Assembly (NCBI RefSeq): GCF_002109385.1
Contig: NZ_CP020814.1
Span: forward strand, 994,001-1,058,000
Reading direction: 5' to 3'
DNA length: 64,000 nucleotides
Source of the DNA: Halalkalibacter krulwichiae
GTDB taxonomy: Bacteria; Bacillota; Bacilli; Bacillales; Bacillaceae_D
The first letter of the stretch is position 1. Each line of letters starts with the position of its first letter. A program made the position numbers and the translations under genes. The notes beneath the pieces were generated by a model. That model searched no databases and was not told the DNA's origin. It worked only from the letters and a program-made list of their open reading frames with translations. This document shows positions 18,545 to 27,899 of the stretch, piece by piece.

Positions 18545-18566
18545 CAATCTTATTGTAATAAGATTG
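18545..18566. promoter_or_regulatory. Perfect 9-bp palindrome ahead of aspA
   Basis: CAATCTTAT and ATAAGATTG flank a TGTA centre. It ends 4 nt before the aspA ribosome-binding site, so it may be an operator or an RNA hairpin affecting translation. Confidence 0.4.
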
Positions 18567-18585
18567 ATAAAGGAGATAGAACTGG

Positions 18586-20004
18586 ATGTCAGAACAATAT
18601 AGAACGGAACGAGATCTACTAGGTGAAAAACAAGTTCCTATAGAAGCGTACTATGGAATTCAAACAATGCGGGCTCGGGAGAACTTCCCAATTACAGGTT
18701 ATCCTCCACACCCTGAATTAATTCGTGCTTTTGGCTTCGTTAAAAAAGCTGCTGCAATGGCTAATCGAGATGTAGGAGTCTTACAAGTTAATATTGCTGA
18801 TGCCATTATTGAAGCAGCAGAAGAAGTGATTGATGGTAAGTTAAATCAACATTTTATCGTCGATGCCATTCAAGGTGGAGCTGGAACTTCATTTAACATG
18901 AATGCCAATGAAGTGATTGCCAATCGTGCGATTGAGCTGTTAGGTGGAAAAAAAGGAGAGTATATGCGTGTTAGTCCAAATACGCATGTAAATATGGCAC
19001 AATCAACAAACGATGCTTTTCCAACAGCTATTCATATTTCTGCATTAAGGTTAGCCGATGGATTAACAAAAGAATTAGATGCATTAATCGAAGTACTGAA
19101 GAAGAAGGAAAAAGAATTTGATGATGTATTAAAAATGGGGAGAACGCATTTACAGGATGCAGTGCCTATCCGATTAGGGCAGGAATTTGGTGCGTATCGT
19201 CGAGTGCTGACAAGAGACTTTGGGCGAATTAAACGCTCTGTTGATCATTTATATGAGGTCAATATGGGAGCGACAGCAGTTGGAACAGGATTAAATGCAA
19301 AGCCAGAGTATATTGCAAAAGTTTCTACTTATTTAGCGGATATAACAGGCTACCCATTTAAGACCGCTGAAGATCTAGTAGATGCTACACAAAACACTGA
19401 TGCCTATACAGAATTATCAAGTTCATTAAAGATTACGGCTATCAATTTATCTAAAATTGCAAATGATTTGAGGCTTATGAGTTCAGGGCCGCGAACAGGT
19501 CTCAATGAAATAAATCTGCCTTCACGTCAACCAGGCTCATCAATCATGCCAGGAAAGGTGAACCCGGTAATGTGTGAGGTAATTAATCAAATTTCATTCC
19601 AAGTGATTGGTAACGATCATACGATCAGCCTGGCTTCTGAGGCTGGGCAACTCGAACTAAATGTTATGGAGCCTGTTCTAGTTTTCAATTTATTGCAATC
19701 ACTTTCCATTCTACAAAATGGTATTCGTGTATTTAAAGATTATGCAATCGAAGGGTTAACAGCTAATATTGAGCGTTGTCGCGAGTTAGTGGAAAAAAGT
19801 GTGGGTATTGTTACAGCGATAAATCCTCATGTTGGTTATGAAGTAGCTTCAAGAGTTGCAAAAGAAGCGATTCAATCTGATCGTCCTGTTAGGGAGATTT
19901 GTTTGGAGAGAGGAATTCTTACAGAAGAAGAATTGAATGAAATACTAGATCCAAAAGAAATGACGAACCCTGGTATAGCAGGTGCTCGCTTTATTCAAGG
20001 ATAA
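18586..20004 (+). CDS. aspA: Aspartate ammonia-lyase (aspartase)
   Basis: 472 residues, ATG after AAAGGAG. Converts aspartate to fumarate and ammonia. It has the superfamily signature GSSIMPGKVNPV with the catalytic serine, the GRTHLQDAVP motif and AQSTNDAFPT. The fumarase/aspartase family is separated mainly by small residues; the N-terminal ERDLLGEKQVPIEAYYGIQT favours aspartase. Full length. In B. subtilis the aspartase is ansB, in an operon with asparaginase; here it stands alone. Confidence 0.92.
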   Translation: MSEQYRTERDLLGEKQVPIEAYYGIQTMRARENFPITGYPPHPELIRAFGFVKKAAAMANRDVGVLQVNIADAIIEAAEEVIDGKLNQHFIVDAIQGGAGTSFNMNANEVIANRAIELLGGKKGEYMRVSPNTHVNMAQSTNDAFPTAIHISALRLADGLTKELDALIEVLKKKEKEFDDVLKMGRTHLQDAVPIRLGQEFGAYRRVLTRDFGRIKRSVDHLYEVNMGATAVGTGLNAKPEYIAKVSTYLADITGYPFKTAEDLVDATQNTDAYTELSSSLKITAINLSKIANDLRLMSSGPRTGLNEINLPSRQPGSSIMPGKVNPVMCEVINQISFQVIGNDHTISLASEAGQLELNVMEPVLVFNLLQSLSILQNGIRVFKDYAIEGLTANIERCRELVEKSVGIVTAINPHVGYEVASRVAKEAIQSDRPVREICLERGILTEEELNEILDPKEMTNPGIAGARFIQG

Positions 20005-20010
20005 AATATT

Positions 20011-20118
20011 AAAGGATTACTCATTTAAATTTGCTTAAAGAAATTTAGTGCAGAAAATGGTACTTTCGCGCTATAATGTGATCTTGGGGCAAGCGAAATG
20101 AGTAATCTTTTTTCGTTA
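20011..20118 (+). terminator. Long-range inverted repeat with T run after aspA
   Basis: AAAGGATTACTCATTT (20011-20026) pairs with AAATGAGTAATCTTTT (20096-20111), with a 69-nt loop and a T run at the right arm. A further GCTT/AAGC pair lies inside. It may be an aspA terminator with an unusually large loop, or a small structured RNA. Confidence 0.5.
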
Positions 20119-20216
20119 TTTTCCGAAAATGTGAAACATTTGTGTGGATCTATCCGTCTAATACATATGTAGGGAGAAAATATTGTAACATATATACTAT
20201 GGAGGAGGGGAAGGCT

Positions 20217-21332
20217 GTGAGAATAATACTAGTAATCATAACTGTGTTTATCCTATCAGCCTGTACGAATGGACCTTTAGAAATACAACCTTCACCGAAA
20301 AGTTATAGTAACATCCCTGAAAAAAAAGAGGTCCCACTTTCTTTTTATACAGGATCTGCTATACATTCTATCCAATCCACTAAACGTGTTGTAGAAGTAT
20401 TGAATTGGTTTGATGAGGAGAATATTTTATTCTTGGAAGAAAACATTGACGGTTCTACAATCTATAAACATAATTTTATTACTGGTGAGTCATTTGTTTT
20501 TTTTGAAGAAGCAGGTTGGATTATAGACGTCATTGCGAATGTCGACGATTCTTACTTTGCTATTCAAGTATTTAATAAACAAGAGGAAGTAGAAGTAATC
20601 ATAGTTAATCAAAATGGTGAAAAAGAACTACAAATTAAAGAATTTGGAGAAGATTATACAATCTTCTGGAATGAGTATGAGCCAGATCAATTTATGATGA
20701 TTGCTTACTTACCAAATTGGGATTATGAAACATTTTTTGTGGAAGTTGGAGCTGGGAAAATTAAGCCAATCGAACTAGAACAATCCTATATTCAGTGGAT
20801 CTCTTCAAATACTGTCGCTTTTATCAAATGGAATGAATATGAACCAAGTTTCCATGCTCCATTAGTTAAAACAAACATTGAAACAAAAGAGACTACATTA
20901 TGGAAAGAAGATGTGATTGCTTATATGAGCTTTCCAGATGGACTATCATTAACAGTACAGCTAGATAATGAATCAGATCTTTTTTCGACATATAGATTTT
21001 ATCGGAATGAGAAACTTATAAGTGAATTAGAAATACCAATCTTAAATACATTTTCAGAACAATGGTGGATTCCATACTATTCATATGATGATAAAAATGA
21101 AATCTTTTATTTCTTACGTCCTAAGTCTAGTGGTGACTTTATCACGTATAGTGATGGTTACGATTTAATTGGTTATCATATTGGAAGTAATTCTGAACAA
21201 AAAATAACTACATTGGACCAGCATGTTCCTATTAAAGTTTCTCCGAACGGTTCAATGATCCTAATGGGAGAACGCTTTGAAAACGTATTGGATATTCATG
21301 ACGGTTTGACCATCCCGGTTTGGGAGGAATAA
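20217..21332 (+). CDS. YqgU-like lipoprotein
   Basis: 371 residues from the GTG at 20217, following GGAGGAGGGG; longer frames lack a site. Signal peptide ending in the lipobox LSAC (Cys16), so it is exported and lipid-anchored. The mature part is a repeating beta-rich protein with many Trp and Asp/Glu residues (DDSYFAIQVF, WNEYEPDQFMMIAYLPNWD), like a beta-propeller. Place and type match B. subtilis YqgU, whose function is not known. The next gene is under a riboswitch, so this one is separate. Confidence 0.72.
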   Translation: MRIILVIITVFILSACTNGPLEIQPSPKSYSNIPEKKEVPLSFYTGSAIHSIQSTKRVVEVLNWFDEENILFLEENIDGSTIYKHNFITGESFVFFEEAGWIIDVIANVDDSYFAIQVFNKQEEVEVIIVNQNGEKELQIKEFGEDYTIFWNEYEPDQFMMIAYLPNWDYETFFVEVGAGKIKPIELEQSYIQWISSNTVAFIKWNEYEPSFHAPLVKTNIETKETTLWKEDVIAYMSFPDGLSLTVQLDNESDLFSTYRFYRNEKLISELEIPILNTFSEQWWIPYYSYDDKNEIFYFLRPKSSGDFITYSDGYDLIGYHIGSNSEQKITTLDQHVPIKVSPNGSMILMGERFENVLDIHDGLTIPVWEE

Positions 21333-21424
21333 CCATTTACAGTCAGTCCTTTTCTAGACTCTTTCTTTTTTAGAAATAGTCTGTCATAATGAAGATAATT
21401 ATAATAGAATCATCAATAATCAAG

Positions 21425-21511
21425 ACTAGGGGTGCCCATTTAAATGGGCTGAGAAAAAGGAGAGCCTTTTACCCTTGTACCTGATCTGGATAACGCCAGC
21501 GTAGGGAAGTC
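21425..21511 (+). promoter_or_regulatory. TPP riboswitch (THI element)
   Basis: The conserved thi-box parts are present: ACTAGGGGTGCCC, GGGCTGAGA, ACCCTT, and ACCTGATCTGGATAA followed by CCAGCGTAGGGAAGT. Binding of thiamine pyrophosphate should turn off the thi operon downstream. The 341-nt gap between 21333 and 21673 is explained by this element and the terminator that follows. Confidence 0.97.
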
Positions 21512-21519
21512 GCCTTAGT

Positions 21520-21560
21520 AGCCGTATTCCGTATGTTTGGAATATGGCTTTTGTTTTTAT
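21520..21560 (+). terminator. Riboswitch-controlled terminator of the thi operon
   Basis: AGCCGTATTCC and GGAATATGGCT form a stem followed by TTTTGTTTTTAT, just after the TPP aptamer, as the expression platform requires. Confidence 0.88.
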
Positions 21561-21673
21561 ATCATCGGATATTCCTCAAGGAGATTATGTTTCTATTTGA
21601 ACATTAATACCTTAAGCAAATTTGATTTATTCGTTTCTAGAACACAATAATCATTAATAAAGGTGGTAAAAGT

Positions 21674-22300
21674 ATGAAAGATTTTAAGTTATATGCAATA
21701 ACAGGGGAAGAATTTCATCCTGGACGTGATTTAGTTGAGGTAATGGAGGAGGCAATCCTTGGAGGAGTTGATATCATTCAGCTTCGTGATAAAAATAGCA
21801 GCAAAAGAGAAGTCCTTAGAAAGGCACAAGCTCTAAGAGAACTCACTAAAAAATACGGGGTAACATTTATAGTGAATGACCATATAGATGTCGCTCTTGC
21901 AGTTGATGCTGATGGAATTCATATCGGTCAGGATGATTTACCACTTAGTGAAGCGAGAAAGATCGTCGGAAATAAAATCATTGGGATTTCTACACACAAA
22001 ATAGAAGAAGCACGTGAGGCAGAAGTTGGAGGTGCTGACTATATTGGAGTGGGACCGATATTTCATACAAATAGTAAAGTTGACGTCGTAGATCCCGTTA
22101 CAACCACTTATATAAAACAAGTTGCTTCTGAAATTACGATTCCGTTTGTAGCGATAGGTGGAATCAAGCTTCATAATGTTGACCAAGTATTACAAGCTGG
22201 TGCAACGAGAGTTTGTATGATAAGTGAAATTGTTGGAGCTGAAGACGTAAAAGCAGTTTGTGAGAAGTTTACAAAGATATTAGATGGTAAAGGAGAATAA
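21674..22300 (+). CDS. thiE: Thiamine-phosphate synthase
   Basis: 208 residues, ATG after AAAGGTGG. Joins the pyrimidine and thiazole phosphates to make thiamine monophosphate. Shows the family motifs IIQLRDKN, FIVNDHIDVA, DGIHIGQDD, and YIGVGPIF, with VAIGGI near the end. TenI, a related tautomerase, lacks the complete set, so ThiE is preferred. First gene of the thi operon, with only 3 nt before thiS. Confidence 0.92.
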   Translation: MKDFKLYAITGEEFHPGRDLVEVMEEAILGGVDIIQLRDKNSSKREVLRKAQALRELTKKYGVTFIVNDHIDVALAVDADGIHIGQDDLPLSEARKIVGNKIIGISTHKIEEAREAEVGGADYIGVGPIFHTNSKVDVVDPVTTTYIKQVASEITIPFVAIGGIKLHNVDQVLQAGATRVCMISEIVGAEDVKAVCEKFTKILDGKGE

Positions 22301-22303
22301 ATC

Positions 22304-22501
22304 ATGCTTTTATTGATTAATGGTGAGGAGCATCAATTAGACGTAGTCACTCTTGAAGATGTAGTTACACACTTTAGCCTCGAGCCTCATTTAGTTGTTA
22401 CAGAAGTGGATGGGATGATTGTTGAAAGAGCTAGCTGGGGTGAGACTAAGTTAACAGACCGAATGAAAATTGAATTAGTCCAATTCGTTGGTGGGGGATG
22501 A
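22304..22501 (+). CDS. thiS: Sulfur carrier protein ThiS
   Basis: 65 residues, ending in Gly-Gly-Gly, whose terminal Gly is adenylated and thiolated as sulfur donor for the thiazole ring. Ubiquitin-like fold; ATG with GGAG at the end of thiE. Followed closely by thiG, as is usual. Confidence 0.93.
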   Translation: MLLLINGEEHQLDVVTLEDVVTHFSLEPHLVVTEVDGMIVERASWGETKLTDRMKIELVQFVGGG

Positions 22502-22505
22502 GTAT

Positions 22506-23285
22506 ATGAGAAATAAGAAATTAACAATAGCTGGAAAAGAATTATCATCGCGCTTTTTCCTAGGTACAGGTAGGTATCCAAATCCATTTGTACAAAATGA
22601 GGCGATTAAGGCTTCTGAAGCAGAAGTACTAACCTTTGCTATTCGTCGGGTAAATTTAGGTGCTCCCAATGAAGATGCAATTCTACAGCATTTAGAAGGA
22701 ATGTCCTTCACGTATCTTCCTAATACATCAGGGGCGACAACAGCAGAAGAAGCGATTAGAATCGCTAGGCTTGCAAGAGCTTCTGGATTGAGTGATTGGA
22801 TCAAAGTGGAGATTAGCGCAGATGAAAAAACACTCTTACCAGATCCAATTGAAACGTTAAAGGCGACTGAAACACTGGCGAAAGAGGGATTTGTCGTATT
22901 ACCTTATACATCAGATGATCCGATTTTATGTAGACGGTTAGAAGAAGCTGGAGCAGCTGCTGTTATGCCAGGAGGAGCGCCAATCGGAACCGGGTTAGGA
23001 ATTCTTAATCCCTATAACCTAGAATTAATTGTTGAACAAGCGAATGTACCTATTATTGTCGATGCTGGACTAGGGTCAGCAATGGATGTTGCTCAAGCTA
23101 TGGAACTAGGGGCAGATGGGGTATTAATGAACACGCCAGTAGCAAAAGCAAAGGATCCAGTTAAAATGGCCAGTGCTATGAAACATGCGATCGAGGCAGG
23201 ACGCCTATCATATGAAGCAGGTAGAATTCCTAAGAAAAAATATGCGACCGCAAGTAGTGGGTTTGCTTCTTTTGTTTCCAAATAG
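22506..23285 (+). CDS. thiG: Thiazole synthase
   Basis: 259 residues from the ATG at 22506, after GGTGGGGG; a longer TTG start at 22488 would overlap thiS. Makes the thiazole phosphate moiety from deoxyxylulose phosphate, dehydroglycine and ThiS thiocarboxylate. The Schiff-base lysine lies in DWIKVEI, and phosphate-binding segments MPGGAPIG and [21 protein letters not shown] are clear. Confidence 0.95.
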   Translation: MRNKKLTIAGKELSSRFFLGTGRYPNPFVQNEAIKASEAEVLTFAIRRVNLGAPNEDAILQHLEGMSFTYLPNTSGATTAEEAIRIARLARASGLSDWIKVEISADEKTLLPDPIETLKATETLAKEGFVVLPYTSDDPILCRRLEEAGAAAVMPGGAPIGTGLGILNPYNLELIVEQANVPIIVDAGLGSAMDVAQAMELGADGVLMNTPVAKAKDPVKMASAMKHAIEAGRLSYEAGRIPKKKYATASSGFASFVSK

Positions 23286-23308
23286 AGTAGATACTAGGGG
23301 AGGATTTT

Positions 23309-24418
23309 GTGCAAGAACGAGTGCTCATTCTTGGAGGTGGAGTTATTGGACTTGCGACAGCGTTTGAGCTGAGCAAGCGCAATTACAACGTTACGATTTT
23401 AGAGAAAACAACTTGCGGAGGACAAGCTTCAGGAGCAGCAGCAGGTATGCTCGCTCCTTTCTCGGAGATCGGAGAGGATCCTGATGATTTCTTTCAATTA
23501 TGTTTAGATAGTTTACGAATGTATAAACAATGGCAAGCTGAAGTAAAAGAAGTGTCTAAAGTAGATTTTGAGTTTTCTGAGAGCGGTAGTCTCCATGCCG
23601 TTTATCATGATGCTGACGTACTTGCGTTGGAAACGAGACAATCATGGCAGCGTGAATGGGGAGCAGAAGCAGAATTAATTAGCGGAGATCGATTATGGAA
23701 AATGGAACCCGAACTTTCTAGAAATGTGAAAGCGGCCATGTATTATCCAGAAGAGAGCCATGTCTTTGCTCCTGATTATGTCAAGGCTCTCGAAGCAGCT
23801 TGTCGGCTTAATGGTGTTACCGTCGTTGAGAAACTTGAACATGTAGACGTGGTCGATTGGAAGGAAACCATTACAGTACGCGCTCAAAGTGGCCAACAAT
23901 TCACTGGGGATAGGTTGGTTGTCTGTTCTGGCGCATGGTCTGGAGAATTAGAAGAGATATTTGGCATTCGAATTCCGGTTTATCCAATCAGAGGCCAAAT
24001 TTGTGCATATAGTACGTCAATTGAACGTATTAAACATATTGTTTACACAAGCCAAGGTTATTTAGTGCCAAAAGCAAATGGAACATTAGTAAACGGGGCA
24101 TCTGAAGATATTGCCGGTTTTCAAACAGATGTTACGGAAAAAGGAATTGCTCGGTTGACCAATTGGAATAAGCTTGTGTTTCCATTCTTAGAAAAAGAAA
24201 CTCCATTTCATACATGGGCAGGATTACGTCCAGCAACTCAAGATGGATTTCCTTTGATTGGAAAGCTAAGCGAGGGATCTCAAGTAGTGTTTGCAACAGG
24301 ACATTACCGAAATGGAATTCTTCTTAGCCCAATCACAGCTGTTGCTGTAGCTAACCTTCTGGATGGTAAACATGAATATCAACCGCTTCAATCATGTATT
24401 CCCGAGAGGTTTTCGTAA
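23309..24418 (+). CDS. thiO: Glycine oxidase ThiO
   Basis: 369 residues, GTG start after GGGGAGG. An FAD enzyme that oxidises glycine to dehydroglycine for ThiG, as in aerobic Bacillus. The N-terminal FAD fold is LILGGGVIGLATAFEL, with a GQASGAAAGMLAPFSEIG loop and C-terminal GHYRNGILLSP typical of ThiO/DadA-like oxidases. It rules out an anaerobic ThiH route here. Confidence 0.92.
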   Translation: MQERVLILGGGVIGLATAFELSKRNYNVTILEKTTCGGQASGAAAGMLAPFSEIGEDPDDFFQLCLDSLRMYKQWQAEVKEVSKVDFEFSESGSLHAVYHDADVLALETRQSWQREWGAEAELISGDRLWKMEPELSRNVKAAMYYPEESHVFAPDYVKALEAACRLNGVTVVEKLEHVDVVDWKETITVRAQSGQQFTGDRLVVCSGAWSGELEEIFGIRIPVYPIRGQICAYSTSIERIKHIVYTSQGYLVPKANGTLVNGASEDIAGFQTDVTEKGIARLTNWNKLVFPFLEKETPFHTWAGLRPATQDGFPLIGKLSEGSQVVFATGHYRNGILLSPITAVAVANLLDGKHEYQPLQSCIPERFS

Positions 24419-24570
24419 AAAGAACATGTAACCATTTTAAGAGCTGTAAAGATGAAGAAAGCTAAAAATTAACTAATAAAGATGTCTATACGCTTGACAA
24501 TTGGTTGAAATCACTTGTGCTTCCTAAAAACGAGTTAGCTTTTATAAATACCTTAGAAAGGGTGAAGCAA

Positions 24571-25377
24571 TTGCCTATTGCTAAAGCGTTAACGATTGCT
24601 GGTTCAGACAGTGGAGGCGGAGCTGGCATTCAAGCTGATTTAAAGACTTTTCAAGAACTTGATGCATTTGGAATGAGCGTCATTACAGCTTTAACCGCAC
24701 AAAATACATTAGGTGTTCATGGGGTTTTCCCACAAACACTTGAAGCGATTGAAGCTCAGTTAGAGGCTGTATTATCAGATATTGGAGCGGATGCTGTGAA
24801 GACAGGAATGTTATTCTCTCCTGAGATTATTTCGCTTGTTGCCCAAAAATTAACAGAGTATAAAGTGAGCAATATAGTAGTAGATCCTGTAATGATTGCT
24901 AAGGGTGGAGCATCGTTATTACAAGAAGAGGCTATCCGAGCACTTATAGACGATCTTCTTCCAATTGCAACTGTGATTACTCCTAATTTACCAGAAGCCG
25001 CCAAGATTCTTGGAATAGAAGAAATGAAGACCTTGGATGAGATGAAAGAAGCTGCAATTAATCTTCATAAACTTGGTCCGAAATATGTTGTTTTAAAGGG
25101 TGGTCATCTCATGAATGGACCAGCTATCGATTTGTTATTTGATGGAGAAACAATTTATGAACTTAGAACAGAACGGATTGAAACTACACACACACATGGG
25201 ACAGGATGTACTTTTGCTGCCGCCATTGCTGCCGAATTGGCTAAAGGATCTTCTATTAAATCTGCGGTAGAAACAGCAAAAGCATTTATCACGGCTGCCA
25301 TTACTTCATCTCTTGCAATCGGAGGAGGGATTGGTCCTACTAATCACTCTGCTTATCGCCGTTTAAGAGAGGAATAA
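24571..25377 (+). CDS. thiD: Hydroxymethylpyrimidine/phosphomethylpyrimidine kinase
   Basis: 268 residues from the TTG at 24571, seven bases after AAAGGGTG; a longer ATG frame from 24505 has no site and exceeds the usual length. Phosphorylates HMP twice. Motifs: ALTIAGSDSGGGAGIQADLKT and, near the C-terminus, THGTGCTFAAAIAAEL (anion hole and catalytic Asp-loop region). The 152-nt gap from thiO contains a TTGACA at 24494 but no convincing -10 box, so thiD may be read from the operon promoter. Confidence 0.93.
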   Translation: MPIAKALTIAGSDSGGGAGIQADLKTFQELDAFGMSVITALTAQNTLGVHGVFPQTLEAIEAQLEAVLSDIGADAVKTGMLFSPEIISLVAQKLTEYKVSNIVVDPVMIAKGGASLLQEEAIRALIDDLLPIATVITPNLPEAAKILGIEEMKTLDEMKEAAINLHKLGPKYVVLKGGHLMNGPAIDLLFDGETIYELRTERIETTHTHGTGCTFAAAIAAELAKGSSIKSAVETAKAFITAAITSSLAIGGGIGPTNHSAYRRLREE

Positions 25378-25394
25378 CGATGATAAAGGGAAAT

Positions 25395-25428
25395 CGAGTA
25401 TAAATGTAGAGTTTATACTCGTTTTTTC
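25395..25428 (+). terminator. Intrinsic terminator of the thi operon
   Basis: CGAGTATAAA and TTTATACTCG form a perfect 10-bp stem followed by TTTTTT. Confidence 0.9.
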
Positions 25429-25606
25429 TATTGAGAAAATAAGTGAGCGCATACTATTAGTTAAAAAACTTTTAACCATTACCAGTATAAAAGCCTATTT
25501 AACTCACTTTGAACTTCATTTGTCCCTTCCTTTTCTCTATGAGGAGATCTAGGTTATAATGAGAACGAAATACTTTATTTACGTAAAGGAAAGGGAGAGT
25601 ATATTC

Positions 25607-26194
25607 ATGTTCCGTGGGAATAAACCAGTATTGATCTTGCCCGGCATACTTATGCTTATCATGTTTGTGGGAGGATATCAATTTTTAAATGGGTCTGATC
25701 CAATTACGAATGAGGAGCTTCAAAATGTAATGAGTACTGATGTTGATGTAGCAGAAACGGTAGAAGGATTGCAAATAAAGGCATCCTGGGATTGGACAGT
25801 GATGCCGGTTGAAGGCTTGTATGGAGAAGACTATATTGGAATTTATGTTGTGGACCCAGCAACCGAAGCAGTAAGAACTGATATTGAAATTGAAGACGCT
25901 CATTTAGAACTTCACTATTCTGATACGGTAATTGAGAACGATGAAGGCGTTATTGTTGATAATGGCGTGATCTTTGCTTTTTCTAATAAACTAGTTGAAC
26001 ATGAGAGTTTTGGTAATCTTGGACAAGTATCAGCAAAGATAAAAGGAGATCATCTTTCCGTTAGCGACATTAGAATTCATTTATTACACACATGGACAGA
26101 ACATGCCCCACTTGAAAAGGTAGATGCAACTTTTCAAGATCCGAACTTTACTGGTGCAGCGAACGTTCCGCACTGGATTAGGACATTTGAATAA
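25607..26194 (+). CDS. Membrane-anchored extracytoplasmic protein, unknown
   Basis: 195 residues from the ATG at 25607, after AAAGGGAGAG. One N-terminal membrane helix (about 7-28), no lipobox, then an acidic outside domain with beta-strand pattern (GLYGEDYIGIYVVDPATEAV, ending in PHWIRTFE). No family recognised. A TATAAT at 25555-25560 lies 47 nt upstream without a clear -35. Next gene is 23 nt downstream, so they may be co-transcribed. Confidence 0.6.
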   Translation: MFRGNKPVLILPGILMLIMFVGGYQFLNGSDPITNEELQNVMSTDVDVAETVEGLQIKASWDWTVMPVEGLYGEDYIGIYVVDPATEAVRTDIEIEDAHLELHYSDTVIENDEGVIVDNGVIFAFSNKLVEHESFGNLGQVSAKIKGDHLSVSDIRIHLLHTWTEHAPLEKVDATFQDPNFTGAANVPHWIRTFE

Positions 26195-26217
26195 TTCGAT
26201 GAAAGAGGGCTGATTGC

Positions 26218-27309
26218 GTGAAAATAAGAGGTCTTTCTTATCAGAGAGGAATTTTCTACATTGGAGAGCAACATGTTGCTTGTGCCTATCATGAAAAGGG
26301 ATTATTGAAAACCTGGTTAAAGCCAATGAATGCTAGTACATTATTGATCATGATGAAACAAGTTATGTTATCAATGCCATTATGGTTTAAATGTTTTGTG
26401 ATGGTTTGCTTAGGTTTACTATTTGTTCCGAAGATAGTAGCAATCTGGTATCCGACAATTTGGAGTGGATTGCCGTTCTATACAGTTTTTTACTTAATGT
26501 TTGGTACACATTTTTTGTTTCCGAATGAATTAAAAAAGTATCATGGGGCTGAACATAAAGTATTTAGTGACCGCGGTGTCATTCGAAGAGCACGTTTGTT
26601 TCAAATTAGAAAGGCTGCTATTACGAATCGATATTGTTCAACTAATAGTGTAGTTATTTATTTCTTGAGTGTAATGATTGGTTTAATCTTACTTGTTTTC
26701 TATAATGGACAGTGGTCCTCTTCTTTAGCTGTAGCTTCCTATGTCAGTTTATTATCTGTCGTTGTTGTACCAAGGATAATGGAAGTGAAAGCTTTGGGGC
26801 TTCTAAAGACACTTATTTTGAGAATTTCTTATTGGTTACAGTTACATGTAACAACGGCTGAACCAGATCGAATGCACCTGATTGCTTCAATCGAATCTTA
26901 CCGGAAATTAGCTGAAAAAGAATTTCCGGAACGATTGATAGTCAAACGTAAAAGAGTACAGGAGGAGGACAAACAAATGGCAATTGTTGACATCACTGTT
27001 ATTCCAATTGGAACAGAAACACCAAGTGTAAGCAAATATGTAGCAGAGATTCAACAAGTTTTAAAGACTTACGAAGGAAAAGTTACATACAAACTCACAC
27101 CAATGAGTACTTTAATTGAAGGAGAATTATCTGATTTGTGGGAGGTCATCCAAGTCATTCATGAAGTCCCATTTAAACACGGGCTTGAGAGAGTGGCAAC
27201 AAATATTAGGATTGATGATCGAAGAGATAAAAAAGCAACGATGTCAGGAAAACTTGAAGCTGTTGAGGCTCATTTAAAAGAAGCCAATTCAACATCAAAT
27301 ACTGAATAG
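26218..27309 (+). CDS. DUF1385 (YqhQ-like) protein in frame with YqgV-like thiamine-binding domain
   Basis: 363 codons without a stop. Residues 1-253 are a membrane protein with the DUF1385 hallmark YHGAEHKVFSD and a shortened NRYCSTNSV segment (the usual cysteine motif is NRCGTNF). Residues 254-363 are a YqgV/MTH1187-type thiamine-binding domain (MAIVDITVIPIGTETPSVSKYVAE). The join is 26977, where a ribosome-binding site and ATG also occur, so YqgV (110 residues, 26977-27309) may be made alone, with or instead of the long form. The thi operon just upstream supports a thiamine role. GTG start at 26218 without a strong site, so the N-terminus is tentative. Confidence 0.68.
   Translation: MKIRGLSYQRGIFYIGEQHVACAYHEKGLLKTWLKPMNASTLLIMMKQVMLSMPLWFKCFVMVCLGLLFVPKIVAIWYPTIWSGLPFYTVFYLMFGTHFLFPNELKKYHGAEHKVFSDRGVIRRARLFQIRKAAITNRYCSTNSVVIYFLSVMIGLILLVFYNGQWSSSLAVASYVSLLSVVVVPRIMEVKALGLLKTLILRISYWLQLHVTTAEPDRMHLIASIESYRKLAEKEFPERLIVKRKRVQEEDKQMAIVDITVIPIGTETPSVSKYVAEIQQVLKTYEGKVTYKLTPMSTLIEGELSDLWEVIQVIHEVPFKHGLERVATNIRIDDRRDKKATMSGKLEAVEAHLKEANSTSNTE
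26961..26979 (+). promoter_or_regulatory. Internal ribosome-binding site and start of YqgV
   Basis: GGAGGAGG, eight nt, then ATG at 26977. This site is stronger than that of the long frame and begins exactly at the conserved YqgV start. Confidence 0.7.
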
Positions 27310-27423
27310 TTTTGTGCGCTTTACAGTCTAGTATAAGCTTTAGGACAATACATTGCTTAGGTCACTTAACCATTCTTTCGTGCTGCTGATTACTGTTGCG
27401 ATCAATTGCTGAATAGATAGTAA

Positions 27424-27459
27424 AAAGGTCGCCGAGATTTTTTTCGGCGACCTTTTTGC
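27424..27459. terminator. Bidirectional intrinsic terminator
   Basis: AAAGGTCGCCGA pairs with TCGGCGACCTTT around a T-rich loop, with A and T tracts on either side; serves converging genes ending at 27309 and 27465. Confidence 0.9.
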
Positions 27460-27464
27460 CTTGC

Positions 27465-27893
27465 TTACGAAATGCTTTTTGTCATCGTAACATGAGGAAT
27501 TCCAGCATCGAGAAACTCATTAGAAACTGTTTCATAACCTAACTTCTGATAAAAAGGTTGTGCTTGTATTTGGGCATTTAACTTAAGTTTCGTGGCTCCT
27601 TGTTGCTTGGCGATTTCTTCAATTTTTTTCATGAGAATACGGCCAACACCAGTTCCACGCTGACTTTTGACAATACATATTCTTTCAATCTTACCATATC
27701 CGTCAACAGAACGAAGGCGACCTGCACCAATGGGAGCATGTTCTTTGTCATAGATGACAAAGTGAGTAGCTTCTTTCTCAAATTGATCTATTTCCTCTTC
27801 CATAGGTACTTTTTGCTCCTCTACAAAGACTTCTGTTCGAACTGTAAAGGCATCATCCAGTTGTTTTTCTGTTTTGACAATTTCAACATTCAT
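27465..27893 (-). CDS. yjcF: GNAT N-acetyltransferase (YjcF-like)
   Basis: 142 residues, ATG after AAAGGATGG. Acetyl-CoA loop in QRGTGVGRILM, typical of GNAT; other parts RICIVKS and QPFYQKLGYE. Substrate unknown. Last of three minus-strand genes in the order yjcH-yjcG-yjcF, as in B. subtilis. Confidence 0.85.
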   Translation of the reverse strand: MNVEIVKTEKQLDDAFTVRTEVFVEEQKVPMEEEIDQFEKEATHFVIYDKEHAPIGAGRLRSVDGYGKIERICIVKSQRGTGVGRILMKKIEEIAKQQGATKLKLNAQIQAQPFYQKLGYETVSNEFLDAGIPHVTMTKSIS

Positions 27894-27899
27894 TATAAA

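Noticed and set aside
24419..24570. Separate promoter for thiD
   Set aside because: TTGACA at 24494 lacks a matching -10 box at 16-18 nt, so it was not listed as a promoter.
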